In this document: positions 21,481-32,594 of the stretch, piece by piece | Numbering within the stretch: position 1 is the first letter of the stretch | Layout: every line of letters starts with the position of its first letter | Source of the DNA: Aspidapion aeneum | Taxonomy: Eukaryota; Arthropoda; Insecta; Coleoptera; Brentidae | Assembly (NCBI GenBank): GCA_963576565.1 | Contig: OY755040.1 | Span: forward strand, 83,408,821 to 83,472,820 | Length of the DNA: 64,000 bases | Direction: 5' to 3' | The notes under the pieces: generated by a model | Seen by the model: only the letters and a program-made list of their open reading frames with translations | Databases searched by the model: none | What the model was told of the DNA's origin: nothing | Position numbers and translations under genes: made by a program

Positions 21481-22072
21481 TTGAATTCAGATTTGAGTGT
21501 AATTTTGATGGAAAATGTGGATTTAACGTTGAGTTCACCTACAACAACTAATATTAATAATGATGGTTTTTTTAGGACAACATTAGACAATTGTAAATCA
21601 TTTGATCAGGACAATCCTCAAAATACAGTACTATATCTTAAGTCTGCGGGTACAACTACCAGTTTTGACCAAATTCATAGCTTGGTAATGACACTTAAGC
21701 CTAAAATTATTTGTGTGACTAAAACACATCTGACAGATTAAATTTCGGAGGCAGAAGTAAGTATAGAAGGGTATGAAAGTGTTAGACTTAATAGTATAAG
21801 TAGACATACGGGTGGTATTCACATCTATGTTGTAGAGGGCATTAAAATTAATAAAATCTTTAGACATAAATATTTTTGGCAAAATATTCTTAATTGTATT
21901 TTTACCATTCTCCATCAAGCAGCGACAAAGATTTTTTGGGCTATTTTGAAACATGATTTGTGATAGTAACAAATTTTCTGTAATTTTAGGAGATTTTAAT
22001 ATTGACATGTTAAAGACAGATACTTACTCAACTAGGTTATCTAAAATTATTATTAAAAATGGGTTAATCAAA
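21481..22072 (+). pseudogene. Plus-strand LINE ORF2, first segment (endonuclease N-terminus)
   Basis: From about 21590 the frame encodes NTVLYLKSAGTTTSFDQIHS, then LKPKIICVTKTHLTD (the E-T-H/W-L block of the endonuclease) and, after a stop, VSIEGYESVRLNS. Further breaks occur near 21860-21960, and then SVILGDFNIDML follows at about 21975. The sequence stops at 22072, where the 27-kb TIR element begins. The next part of the same domain (GGSTIDLVIINQLDN, then HFFITLDI) is found at 49099, on the far side. So this LINE is the outermost host of the nest. Confidence 0.8.
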
Positions 22073-22268
22073 TGAATCGCTCATGTCAAAAACCACACAA
22101 GTCAGTTTTTTTCAAAAATGGCTTTTTGCCATGAACGTGTCTGTTATACCAATTTACACAATTTGTGTTAAAACCACACAAGTCCTATTAACCATTCCAA
22201 AAATATTAATACCCAGATTTGTTTGTTCAGTGCAAAAAGCACATTAGTCGCTGACTTGGGTGGTTTTT
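22073..22268. repeat. Left TIR and subterminal repeats of the 27-kb transposon
   Basis: AAAACCACACAAGTC occurs at 22089 inside the TIR. Variants occur at 22170 (AAAACCACACAAGTC), 22235 (AAAAAGCACATTAGTC) and, inverted, 22252-22268 (GACTTGGGTGGTTTTTT). Repeated short motifs near transposon ends are commonly transposase-binding sites. That role is inferred here. Confidence 0.6.
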
Positions 22269-22386
22269 TCACGAAGTGGCTGATTTGATGGTGGTGACGC
22301 ATAACGCATGACCGTTGCCGCCAAGTCAGTTGTCAGTTGTTTACTTCTCTGGTGTGTACTGCAAATTTCTCGTTTCTTTATCAAAA

Positions 22387-22937
22387 ATGTCAGCTGTAAA
22401 TAGTGATGAAGAAATAATTTAATAGCCCTTAAAAAAGAGAAAACGGCATCCAGAACAGTATAAGTGATTTGTAATCAAAAATGCTAAAGTGAAAGGTATT
22501 GAACTGGAAAGGGAAAAAGTTGCCAGCAAGAGTCACTGGTCCAGATTGCAGGTAAGGTTTTTTCTTTGCATTGAATTTATACAGTATGTTATCAAAAACA
22601 TTTTGTTTGTAGATGTAAAATGACTTGCTTCAACAAGTTTCCTGACGATGATATGCAGTTTGTTGGATACGTCTTACCAAGTTTAACGGGTTTTATTCCA
22701 AAGATGAACAAGATATTTTTCTACAACAACTGATTGAGAAAGATTCCGTAAAAACACATCGGCCGTGTAAAGAGGGATATATACCACGAGAATTTGCTTT
22801 CAAATATTACATCGATACGTCTGGAGAGAAAAAACTTGTGTGCAAGAAAGCGTTTGTTTCTATTTGGGGCATCACCATAAATCGTGTTCGTCGCTTGTGT
22901 ACTTTGCGCGGTGAGTCTCAGACTCCAAGAGATAAAA
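22387..22937 (+). pseudogene. Transposon gene, N-terminal part (DUF7869-like family), decayed
   Basis: Begins MSAVNSDEEI and continues through stops (TAATAG at 22420, TGA at 22466) as a basic stretch KKRKRHPEQYK and KVKGIELEREK. A likely intron lies at 22552-22612 (GTAAGG...TTGTTTGTAG). The next exon begins with CKMTCFNKFPDDD and, after a frameshift, KDEQDIFLQQLIEKDSVKTH, YYIDTSGEKKLVCKKAFVSI and WGITINRVRRL. This order (basic N-terminus, C-x-x-x-C with a following F/P stretch, VCKxAF, then I-x-R-x-x-x-L) matches a large family of insect proteins of unknown role. The Polinton-like element splits the gene exactly at 22943. The gene continues at 43678. Confidence 0.7.
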
Positions 22938-22943
22938 GAGGCA
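22938..22943. repeat. 6-bp target duplication, left (GAGGCA)
   Basis: The same six bases occur at 43672-43677. A 6-bp duplication is the hallmark of Polinton/Maverick insertion. Confidence 0.9.
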
Positions 22944-25060
22944 AGTAGTGTAGTTGTGGAGGTTCTAATTCAAATGGTAACATGCCATCCACTTCTCCGA
23001 ATGGATGACCTGTTGCTGAAGAAGTGAACTTGGTATGACCTTGGGACTAAAAGAAGTGTGCAAGAAGTTGTCAGCAATGACGTAACAACCAGAGGCTGTT
23101 AAAAGGCCTTATTGGTTAATGAGTTAAGTGCCAATGAGAGAGTAGGTAAAATGGGGTGTTTTTTTAGTAAGATAGCCACTTCACTAGCTTAGCCCGGTCT
23201 AGGTAAGTCTTAATGTGAAAAAGGCGTTAGTTGATTAATAATTATTGACCCTGTGTGTTAAAAAATAATAATTTCTAAAAATGATTGCACGAGTATCTTA
23301 TCGGTGTTTATGCAGTTATAGGATAACCTTATGACCCGCAAACGTTCCTGTTTTATCTAATACAGCTGGTTATTTATGCTGTACAGGATGTCTCAAAGTA
23401 AATAATTCTAAAATAAAAACTCAATATATGTTTTAATTATATATTTTTCATATATATCATATAAACCACACTCATCTCGTCCATCAAATTTAAAAATAAT
23501 TGATTGAAGATGTTTTTTCACGTCATAGTTTGGATATATTTTCGTATATTCCAGCGCTTCTTCTGTTAATTTACGTTTCCATATTGAAGGTAATAATGGG
23601 TATAAGGTTGGTAGTTTTTCCTCAATGATGTATCTGCATGAATCAAACCCAAAATATATCCATTCTGCTAACCATTTATAAATATTTTCATTTCATTTTT
23701 CCCTTCTAAAAGTTCTTCTATTTCAAAGTCAATTTTAGTTGACCAATAATTATATTGAAAGTCCATCTTAAAGTGTTCTAAATTTTAATTTATGTTATAG
23801 CCCTGGCTGAGCGAATGAATGAAGTGTTGGTTAAAAAGAAAGTTGTTTGTGGTGTTTAACACCACGTGACCAATGCATGGTATAATAGTGATATGTGTTT
23901 GTATTGCATCACCTACCTATTATGTGACGTAATCCGTGGCTGTTGTTCAAGTTTGAAGGACCTAAGAAATAATGTGTACCTATTATTGTGTTGTTATCTA
24001 ACGCGGTGTAAAATTGACAGGATAGCCAACAAAAAGACCTCACTAGCTTAGCTTGGTATATTTGAATGTAAAACAGGCGTTAGTTGATTAATAATTATTG
24101 TCCCTGTGTGTTAAAAATAAAATTATTTCTCGATGTGCATTTTGTATGTGTATTTTTTAGTGTTGTTTATATAGTTAACAGATAACCTTATGACCCCTCA
24201 CATGTTTCTGTGTTATCGAATTTGCAATAGCCACGAGGTCACGTAATATGATGCAATCGTATGTAATATGATGCAATATTATGTAATACAGTTGGTTATT
24301 TATTTGTCATAATATTTGATAAAAATGGTAATTTTTAATTTTTTAAAAACGGTTGTAATGATCGTCAACAAGAATATTGCAAACATATTGAATGTTAATA
24401 TTTAGCCTTAATAGTTTTTCGCTAATTTCTTGGTACCTATTGAACCGATTCGAGAAATTATTTTTTTAATGCATTGGTGTGGCTTAACTTGTACTAATTT
24501 TTAAGGAGCAATAGATCACCCAAAAGGGCATTAATAGTTTTTCGCTAATTTCTCAGCACATATTGAACCGATTCGAGAAATTCTTTTTTTTTATTGCATT
24601 GGTGTGGCTTAACTTGTACCAATTTTTAAGGAGATCTAGATCAATCAAAAGGGCCTTATTAACTAGGTATGTAATAGTTGAATTAATGAAGTGTTGGTTT
24701 AAAAAGCATTAGTGTTACAGTGAGGTGTAAAAATATGGATGTTAACCAAAAAGACCTTATTATACCTTTCGGCGAATTAACATTTTGGTTTAAACGGCAT
24801 TATTAAAGTTGTTTGTATTTAACATGTGATCAATGTATGATTGGGAGAACCAGTTTTTCAATATTGTGTTTAGGTTTTGATAGGTTTGTAAAACTAAAAT
24901 AGTCACTTTTAACGTAATTTAGCTTTTTTGATAGCTATTGAGTAAGTACATTAATATCTATACCTTTTTATGCTAGATTAAATGCCATATAAACGGCAGG
25001 AAACTAACTTTACAGGTCTCCTCAGGGTAGTGTAAAAAGGGCCTTATTACCTAAAAATAT
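22944..25060. repeat. Left TIR of the Polinton-like element
   Basis: About 2.1 kb, inverted with respect to about 40490-43671. Matching landmarks include ACCTGTTGCTGAAGAAGTGA, GTTGATTAATAATTATTG, GTGTTTAACACCACGTGACC and GTTAATTCGCC / GGCGAATTAAC. The arm contains two tandem copies of a unit of about 115 bp (about 24415-24650: AATAGTTTTTCGCTAATTTC, then ATTGAACCGATTCGAGAAAT and GCATTGGTGTGGCTTAACTT). The word CCTTATT recurs about every 100-400 bp. The arms differ by small indels, so the element is older than the Gypsy inside it. Confidence 0.8.
23408..23766 (-). pseudogene. Small protein gene inside the left TIR, frame broken by a 5-bp repeat
   Basis: The frame starts MDFQYNYWSTKIDFEIEELL and is broken by a duplicated AAATG pentamer. 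After it the frame continues NENIYKWLAEWIYFGFDSCR, WKRKLTEEALEY, YPNYDVKKHLQSI and FKFDGRDECGLYDIYEKY to a TAG stop. In total about 118 residues with the duplication discounted. The composition is protein-like (aromatic and acidic), and the same sequence with the same break is present in the right TIR (42872-43228). I do not recognise a family. The role is unknown. Confidence 0.5.
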
Positions 25061-25081
25061 TGTAATTGTAAATATTCCAAT

Positions 25082-25180
25082 AACGAAGATGTGTATGATA
25101 AGGTTTTTGGTCCCCGATATTATATCAATAAGTGGATGTAAGGTAATAGGAAAATATCAATGGATAATGAGAATATTGCT
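25082..25180 (+). pseudogene. DUF8207-like Polinton accessory gene, 5' part
   Basis: The frame reads NEDVYDKVFGPRYYINKWM, a TAA stop, then GNRKISMDNENIA up to the Gypsy insertion. It rejoins 36702 in frame. The order (VYDKVFGxR, then KWMxG, then I-x-M-D-x-x-x-I) matches a family of insect proteins that I recall as DUF8207, often found with Polinton-like elements. The TAA at 25138 kills this copy even without the Gypsy insertion. The start is not visible. The function is unknown. Confidence 0.55.
25177..25180. repeat. 4-bp target duplication of the Gypsy element, left (TGCT)
   Basis: TGCT is repeated at 36698-36701. A 4-bp duplication is usual for Gypsy integrase. Confidence 0.85.
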
Positions 25181-27603
25181 TGTAGCATTTAAAAAACGCT
25201 ACAGTGTCTCAATATTTATTTCGACAAAATTATGTATTTTATCTGTTGATAAATAAATAACTAACCTGGTTTTAAATCAATTTTCACTAGGATGTTACCT
25301 CAGACATTTTCTGGATGGACACTTGGTCTTATGAACCATATTCTTTCTCAATAACAATAAACAATTTTCTATAAGTCTACCATAACATTATTATGAATAG
25401 GACACAACACTGTCATCGTTTTGTATAGAATAAACATATGTCTTTTAGAGAATTTTAGACGTCCTTTTTATCAGAAATATTGCACATTAGTAACAATGAT
25501 CATCGTAAAATTAAAGTAAAAATTGTTTATAAATATTTCGATTCTTTTGGGGTTAGAATTTCTCCAACCGCGAAAATCACACAAATCCACTATAAGCGTA
25601 TCGACCATGGTCAACTGGCCACATATTTGTCGACCTGCTTCGCAAAAGCTTAAGACCCATTTGCACGATGCATGAGTTAAGTGCCGGCCGAGGCACGAAT
25701 TTGATTGTTTTTTCCATGATTTCGTTTTGTACAGGGTGGTACCCGGTATGATTGGTTGAGTCGAGATAGGCTAATGAGTTTGGAGTTGTGTTAAGAGATA
25801 TGTCAGCAAATTGAGTTGGGGCTACTCTCGCGCACTTGGTCACCCAAAAAAATTTCGGAACACTCCCGTAGCTAGCGACATCTAGTGTTTCTTAAAAATG
25901 TGAGCTCCATGTGGATATGCCAATTTTTTCGTTCTTTTTGCTAGAAAACGTCCAATGGATCGGACATAAAAATTTCGTTTAATTTTTTAAAAATATTTTA
26001 AGCCATTTTTCAAGTACAAAATGGGCTTAAATTTTAGCTGTATTTCTCAGCTATACCTCAAATTAACCACGGTTGTGTTTTAGTGAAGGATGCCCTTGTT
26101 TAAGGTAAGATTCTGACTGAAATTGTTTATACCTTTGACACCTCGTGTTCTTAAATTTTTCTTATCTATTTTCCTATTAAATTACCTATTTCTAAGATCA
26201 CGTTTTTGTTAAAACAGGGTCCTAGGTTCACCTGAAGAACCCGGACACCAATGACGGCGACCGACTTGGCATTTTCGATACCTATTTCCTAGCTCGGGTC
26301 ACGTTTGACAAATATGGGTCATACTGCATCTATCAGCTCCTAGCAATTCAGAGTCGCAGCCCTACAGTTGTCAGCCCAATACCTAGAGTTCAGGTCGTAT
26401 ACCTCATACCTATTTTCTTGGCGAAAAGTAGGGATCATACCTACTTTTATCTGTGCACAAAGTGCTACCTGCTGTCTATTCCGCATCAGTAAAGTAAAGC
26501 TGATTACCTGCCGCGATGGACGTGATAAGAGTCTTTTTATATAAATTTTATTTATTTTTTTCGAGGTGTAAATTACCTGTTAACTACCTTATCTTATAAA
26601 TAATTAGTAACATAGATCCTATATCAAGTGCCCATGAGGGTTCATTTTGACTGGCACATTATATGGAATATGTGAATTACCTTTCTCGATTTTTACCTGC
26701 ATAAAAGTAATACCTACTATGATAGTATCTTATAAAATAATTTTAAGATAGGTTCTATCTTAAAGCATAGTCTGAGTACTGTGAGAGACTCAATCATTGC
26801 CATAGACTCCGCTATTATAAAAGCATTGCCTTGTTTTATAAATTCTGTTATATAACATTCCCTTGTATAGATTTTTTTTTAATGTTAAAGAATGGCACCA
26901 TAGTGTGATAATTTTTTTTTTACACTTTAGGTCCTGTGTTTTTGCTAGCAAAAATTCCCTGGTACCAGTGTACATATATTCCCCATGATGTTACCTAGTA
27001 ACATACATATTGTGTAAATTTTGTATAGGCTGTGTCGTCTATTTTTCAACAACAATAATTATTTTTTTTTGACTATCCTGCCAAAGGAGATCTCTAACTT
27101 CTTATGATAGGAAATAGTTTCAATTTTTTTTTTATGTATAAGAAAAATTCTTAGTTACATATGGGTTCAGGTAAACAAGGTTCATATAATTTTAGGACCG
27201 GAAATTTAAGACATCACATTGTATACACTTCTTCACATAATACAGTGATCTTTAAATTATATCCCCTGGTGTTTCTCTATATATATGTATAATTACCTAA
27301 ACCAAATATCCTTTTTCCTTGTTAAGATAATTGATTTGTTAATAACTCTAATGACAATAATTTTAACCAATTGTCTTTTTAATAGATTTCTGTATTTACT
27401 ATTTTGGGGTCATTTGCTCAAAAAATCAAATACAGTGGCGTCCAGGCCTAAGTTGTTCTAAAACCAGAATTCATGACTCACGCCCTTATGAGCCACTGAC
27501 TAGTTGGGTAATGTAGAGAATTTTGTTTTCTTTAAACAAGATTATTTACATTTAGTAGGGTTGACTTAGCTTTTTTAAAATCTAGCAAAAGTTCAACGCT
27601 ACA
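25181..27603 (+). repeat. 5' LTR (2423 bp)
   Basis: Begins TGTAGC and ends GCTACA, which are perfect 6-bp inverted ends of the TG...CA type. An unusual length for an LTR. A minus-strand frame of 88 codons at 25577-25843 (repeated in the 3' LTR) is open but resembles nothing I know, and I do not call it a gene. The promoter and polyadenylation signal are not located with confidence. Confidence 0.95.
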
Positions 27604-27720
27604 AAGTGGCGCCCAAACGTTCAATGCTGCAAAGTAGCGCCAATGTGGTAAACGCTACAAAGTGGCGCCCAAACGTTCAATGCTGCAAAGTAGCGCCAAT
27701 GTGGTAAACGCTACAAAGTG
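27604..27720 (+). promoter_or_regulatory. Primer-binding region, duplicated
   Basis: Directly after the LTR the sequence AAGTGGCGCCCAAACG appears. The TGGCGCC core is typical of tRNA primer-binding sites, where the tRNA CCA end pairs. A 56-bp unit containing it is repeated exactly twice (27604-27659 and 27660-27715), and a third diverged copy (AAAGTGGCCCACAACG) follows. The first copy is best placed to prime minus-strand synthesis. The tRNA (lysine-type pairing is plausible) is inferred. Confidence 0.7.
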
Positions 27721-29198
27721 GCCCACAACGTTCAAATTTACACTATTTTGGAACAACTTAGTTTTCTAATTTTTTTATCTTACTATACCTATTAGATAGT
27801 TTTGATTTTAATTTCATAAACTTTGAGAGAAGTATATATAGAGAAACCAAACCTTATATAAATTACCAAAAACAAAATTAAAAAAAATATTCTTTCTTGG
27901 AACCTTTTTCTCCCAAATAATTTTAAAATAAGCCCCTGAAAAGATGTTAAAAAAATATATATATATTCCCTATAGTGACCTACACTGAAAAAAATTTTTT
28001 TAACTACTGAAAATGTTTTTTTCCCTGAACAATTTTTTTTCTCGTTTTAACGGTTTAAAGTTTTTTCTTGTACCTGCCCCAATTGCAGACTAGTATACCT
28101 ACACTGAAAAAAGTTTCAATTACAAAATTTTTTTCCCTGAACAATTTTTTTTGATTTAACAGTTTAGAATTCCCTTTGCGAACCAGAATACCTACACTAA
28201 AAAAAATATTTTAGATAAATAAAATTATTTTCTTTTATAAACGACTCTGCCCGTCCACAACCACTAACATACCCCATGCCATACTTAGCATAGTGTTGAT
28301 GTGTTTAGACTACACTAAAAAAAAAAAAAAAAAAAAGTTTTTGACTAGTCTAAATCTAAAAATATTTTTAAAGCGTCTTTTTTTATTTTTTTACAATTAA
28401 AAAACCCCTGTTATATTTACAGTATTTTTCAAGTTAATCCACCTACACTAAAAAAAAAAAAAAATTGATTTTTTTTGCAGATGAGTTTAGCATAATTTTT
28501 AATTTCTTGAATTTTGTTAACAGTTAGAACAAAGAAATTTAGTCTTCCTAAGATACATAATAATTTTTTTTAAATTTAATTAAAAAAAAATCTCTGAGTA
28601 AATTATTTTCATATGTTTAGAAAACAGTTTCGAAACTTGAAAATAATTTTTTCCTACCTTACCGCGCATTATCTAAAATATTTTACCTTTATAACCCTGC
28701 ATTGTCATGCTGAGGTAAAATATACACTTTGATAATTTCAGAATTTTTTTTTCTCAATAAATTCTAGAACTTTTATAGTTTAGTTAAACAAGCCCCTTAC
28801 AAAATTTTCTTGATAGAAGAATTTTTTTAAATTAAATTAACAAATTTTTAATTTTGGAACAAAGCAAATTTATTTCGTCTCCCGTGTCTAAAACGTGTCT
28901 TATACCCAAGTTTTTTGTCAGTCCAGCAAAAATTTTTTTTTGTTTTTCTAGTTTTTTTTTAAATTTAATTTCTTTAAAAGACCTTGCATTTACAAACTTC
29001 TCTCTAACGTTTATTTATTGTCTTCGGTAACAATACCTTAAGAAAATTTAAAAATAAATCCAACTTTTAATTTTTTAATAATTACATAAATAAGAGTTCC
29101 CAAGCAAATAATTAAAAAAATTTTTTTATTTACTAGCTTAAAAATATATACTTACCTTAAATATAGTTCACTCTAATTTAAAAAAAAGATATTTTACA
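27721..29198 (+). other. Gypsy leader with poly-A/T rich repeats
   Basis: About 1.5 kb without open coding. It holds four or more copies of a CCTACACTGAAAAAA / CCTACACTAAAAAAA segment (27970, 28095, 28190, 28310 and 28440) at intervals of about 100-130 bp, each followed by A- and T-runs. These may be degenerate tandem repeats of the leader. An RNA role such as packaging is conceivable but not shown. Confidence 0.5.
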
Positions 29199-30635
29199 AT
29201 GGATTCATTTAAAGCCAGAAATCTTCTTCTGCCCGAAATTGACTATGAATTGAAAATAAGAGGAGTGATTTCAAATAAAGAAAAAAAAGAAAAAATTAAA
29301 ATTCTTGCTCGGTTGTTAGATAAAGAGAAGCAAGGTCACAAAATAACTGGAACTGAAAAATATACTTTTAATTTTGAAACAGAATGTCAGGAAATAAATA
29401 ATACAATAAGTAGTTTAACTACCTTAATAGATGAATTTGAAGGTAACCCAGCTGATAGTCTTTTTGAAAGATTGAAATCTAGAACAGCTCATATTACCTC
29501 GCGAATACAAAGAATAGAAATACCTCTAGAAGGCAACGCTCAAATAGAATCATTTAAGCGTGACGCATATGTAACTTGTTTATCCCTTGAAGCCGACGTT
29601 CACGGAAAAGCCGAGGCTTATTTAGAAAAGAATCAAGACCCGAACACAACTATACTGAACTCTTCAGTTCCGGTAATTAATGTTACTTCCCCTACAGTTT
29701 CTTGTTCAGGTGGAAAAAATTTTATAGCCGATTGGAATTTAAAATTCGATGGCAATCCAAAGAAAGTTTACGATTTTCTAGAAAACGTAACAGAACTCGC
29801 CGCCGCCTATGACGTTACCGATGAGCAACTTTTCAAATCCGCGATTTTATTATTTACTCAAGATGCTTCAGTTTGGTTAAAATCTGCTAAAACCACATGC
29901 CAAACTTGGAGTGATTTAACCGCGCGACTTAAACAAGACTTTTTGCCGAAAACTTCAGATGATGACATCTGGGAACTGATTAAAACTCGAAAACAAAAAC
30001 ATAATGAGACTACGAACATTTTTGTAGCTCAAATGGAGAATTTATTTTCTAAATTATCGCGACATCCCTGCATAACTACTAAAGTAAAATTTATTCGCGG
30101 AAATTTACATTCGGAATATATTGAAGCTTTAGCACTCGAAGAAATACATTCTATTGATCGATTGATAGAATTAGTAAAAAGATTAGAAGACAATGATTTC
30201 CTTAAACACAAAAGACAGTCTCTAAAACATCATATCAATTCGTACAACAATTTTTCTTCACCAGGCTCTTCAGGCATGAATTACCGTTATTCACATACCT
30301 ATAATAATAAAAATAAATATAATGAAAATAATTATAGGGAAAATAAAAACACATCAGAAAATAAAAAAGAATTTTATTATAATAAAAACCAAACAAGAAA
30401 TTCCGATTTTAATAATAATAATAAGTATAAAAACAATCCCGATTCTCGCGTATTCTATAATAAAAGGAACAACGATGACTCTACCGATAATATAAAGACA
30501 GAAATAAAATGTTTTAATTGCGAAAAAGCAGGGCATAAATATAACCAATGTAAACAAAATCGAAACAGATTTTGTTATAAATGCGGCTATAAAAACAAGA
30601 CAGTTTTTACTTGCCCTACCTGCTCAAAAAACTAA
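29199..30635 (+). CDS. gag: Gypsy Gag polyprotein
   Basis: 478 codons. The N-terminal part is helical and K/E-rich. The central part (about 175-350) resembles the Ty3-like capsid (NFIADWNLKFDGNPKKVYDF, TQDASVWLKSAKTTCQTWSD, ARLKQDFLP, LIKTRKQKHNETTNIF). The C-terminal part is N/Y/K-rich followed by a zinc knuckle C-x2-C-x4-H-x4-C at residues 438-451. A second cysteine motif (CYKCG...CPTC, from residue 459) lacks the histidine. The protein assembles the particle and packages element RNA. The stop at 30633 follows immediately after the A AAA AAC heptamer, and pol overlaps this end. It appears intact. Confidence 0.92.
   Translation: MDSFKARNLLLPEIDYELKIRGVISNKEKKEKIKILARLLDKEKQGHKITGTEKYTFNFETECQEINNTISSLTTLIDEFEGNPADSLFERLKSRTAHITSRIQRIEIPLEGNAQIESFKRDAYVTCLSLEADVHGKAEAYLEKNQDPNTTILNSSVPVINVTSPTVSCSGGKNFIADWNLKFDGNPKKVYDFLENVTELAAAYDVTDEQLFKSAILLFTQDASVWLKSAKTTCQTWSDLTARLKQDFLPKTSDDDIWELIKTRKQKHNETTNIFVAQMENLFSKLSRHPCITTKVKFIRGNLHSEYIEALALEEIHSIDRLIELVKRLEDNDFLKHKRQSLKHHINSYNNFSSPGSSGMNYRYSHTYNNKNKYNENNYRENKNTSENKKEFYYNKNQTRNSDFNNNNKYKNNPDSRVFYNKRNNDDSTDNIKTEIKCFNCEKAGHKYNQCKQNRNRFCYKCGYKNKTVFTCPTCSKN
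30626..30632 (+). promoter_or_regulatory. -1 ribosomal frameshift site A AAA AAC
   Basis: In the gag frame the bases are read tcA AAA AAC TAA, which is exactly the phase needed for a -1 slip, and the stop codon follows directly. The pol frame lies one base behind the gag frame. I did not establish a downstream pseudoknot or stem. Confidence 0.85.
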
Positions 30636-32593
30636 ATAAGTTTGGTACTCGAAACACTGGCCATCGAGTATCAACTGTTTCTAAGGCCAACTATGTAAAA
30701 TATCCTTCTAAAGAACAATCAAACTACCTAAAATTTTCGAAAAACTATTTTAACGATCTTAAATGCCGAAAAAATCAAACAATTACTTTAAAATCTGAAA
30801 TTAGTCCACTTTTCGTTTCACAAAATTATGATAACAGACCCTATATACGAGTAAATATTTTTGACTATGAGGTTATCGGACTTTTTGATTCTGGAGCTAC
30901 TGTAAGTACAATTGGAGCAAAAGGTTTAGAATTTTTGAAAAAACTTAATATTGTTATTCAACCTAGTACTACTCAAAATATTGCTGTAGCTGATGGAACT
31001 CCACAAAAAGTAAGTGGATTAGTTGATTTGCCTATTTGTATAAATGATGCCTGTAGAGTTTTAAAAACTTTAGTAGTACCTACTGTGAAACATAGTTTTA
31101 TTTTTGGCAGTGATTTTGCCCGACAATTTTCGTTGATTGTTGATTTTAGTGAAAATTCCTGGATGTGTAAAAATACTTCTGGACTGCATCTAAATAATTT
31201 TGATAATATCGTTGACTCATTATGTAGTATAGAAGACTTAGCCCCTCATGAAAGACTTATTGCACAAAAAGTAATTGATTCTTTCCAAGAAGTTTCTAGT
31301 GAGAGAGGTTTAGGTAGAACAAATAAAATTACTATGAATGTAGATACCGGTGATGCTAAACCATTTAAGAGAAAACAATATCCTATGTCACCCTATATGC
31401 TAAAAATCCTAAATAAGGAACTAGATGAAATGATTGAACTCGGAGTAGTTGAACCATCTAAGAGTCCTTATTGTTCACCTGTTCTATTGGTTAAGAAAGC
31501 TAATGGAGAACTTAGATTCTGTCTAGATGCGAGAATTTTGAACGGAATCACAAAAACTGATAGTTACCCTCTGCCAAATATAGAAAGAATTCTTAATATG
31601 TTACGTGGTGCGAAATATATTTCATCTATAGATCTCCGCAAAGCTTTTTGGCAGGTTCCGCTTGATTTAGAGTCTCGAGAGAAAACTGCTTTTGCAATCC
31701 CTGGCCGAGGACTCTATCATTTCACTTCGATGCCATTTGGACTTTGTAACAGTGCGCAGGTGCAACAAAGACTAGTTGAGACACTATTTGGTGAGAAATA
31801 CGAGCCAAATATCTTTTGTTATCTTGACGATATCCTGATTTTAAGTTCGTCGTTCTCAGAACATATCAAATTATTGAACGAAGTCAAAGAAATTTTGAAA
31901 AACGCAAATTTGACAATTAATATTAAGAAATCTGAGTTTTTTAAGACGGAAGTTGTGTATTTAGGTTTCAAAGTAGGAAATAATTCTTTGAGAACCGATC
32001 CTGATAAAGTATCTTGTATGGTGAATTATCCGAGACCTACCACTACAACCCAAATTAAAAGATTTTCTGGTATGTGTAGTTGGTACCGTAGATTTATCAA
32101 GGATTATTCTACTATAATGTCCCCTATTCATGATCTTTTAAAAGAAAAGAAAAAGAATCAGCCCATAAAATGGACAACTGAAGCCGAAAATGCTTTTATT
32201 ACTGTAAAACAAGCTCTAGTTTCAGCCCCTATTCTAAGCCAACCTGATTTTTCTTTACCTTTCACTATTGAATCAGACGCAAGCTTGGTAGGCTTAGGTG
32301 GTGTACTTACTCAAAATATAGACGGTGAGGAAAAAGTTATTGCATACGCAAGTAGATCTCTGACTAAAGCAGAAAGAAATCTGAGTGCTGTACAGAGAGA
32401 GTGTCTTGCATTACTTTTCAATATTGAAAGATTCCGAGGATATATTGAGGGAGTAAAATTTAAAGTTGTGACAGATTGTCAAGCTTTATTATGGCTAAAT
32501 AATCTAAAAAACCCAACAGGAAAACTTGCTCGTTGGGCAATGAAATTAAGTTCTCACTCTTTCGATTTAGTTCATCGCAAAGGTAAAAAATAA
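30636..32593 (+). CDS. pol: Gypsy Pol part 1: protease, reverse transcriptase, RNase H
   Basis: The open frame extends from 30611, overlapping gag, and would be reached by -1 frameshifting. Counted from 30611, residues 93-96 are DSGA (aspartic protease). The reverse transcriptase has FCLDARILN, SIDLRKAFWQVPL, FTSMPFGLCNS and YLDD at 404-407, with the expected spacing. RNase H begins with SDAS at 555 and has the ASRSLT and VTDCQALLWL blocks. The protein cleaves Gag-Pol, copies RNA into DNA and degrades the template. The frame ends early at TAA (32591) because of one additional A in an A-run. The integrase frame continues one base later. Everything upstream looks functional. Confidence 0.92.
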
Positions 32594-32594
32594 T

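Noticed and set aside
25577..25843. 88-codon minus-strand frame in both LTRs (25577-25843 and 34671-34937)
   Set aside because: It is identical in both because the LTRs are identical, it resembles no known family, and it has no codon-level evidence. I treat it as a chance frame in a GC-richer LTR segment.
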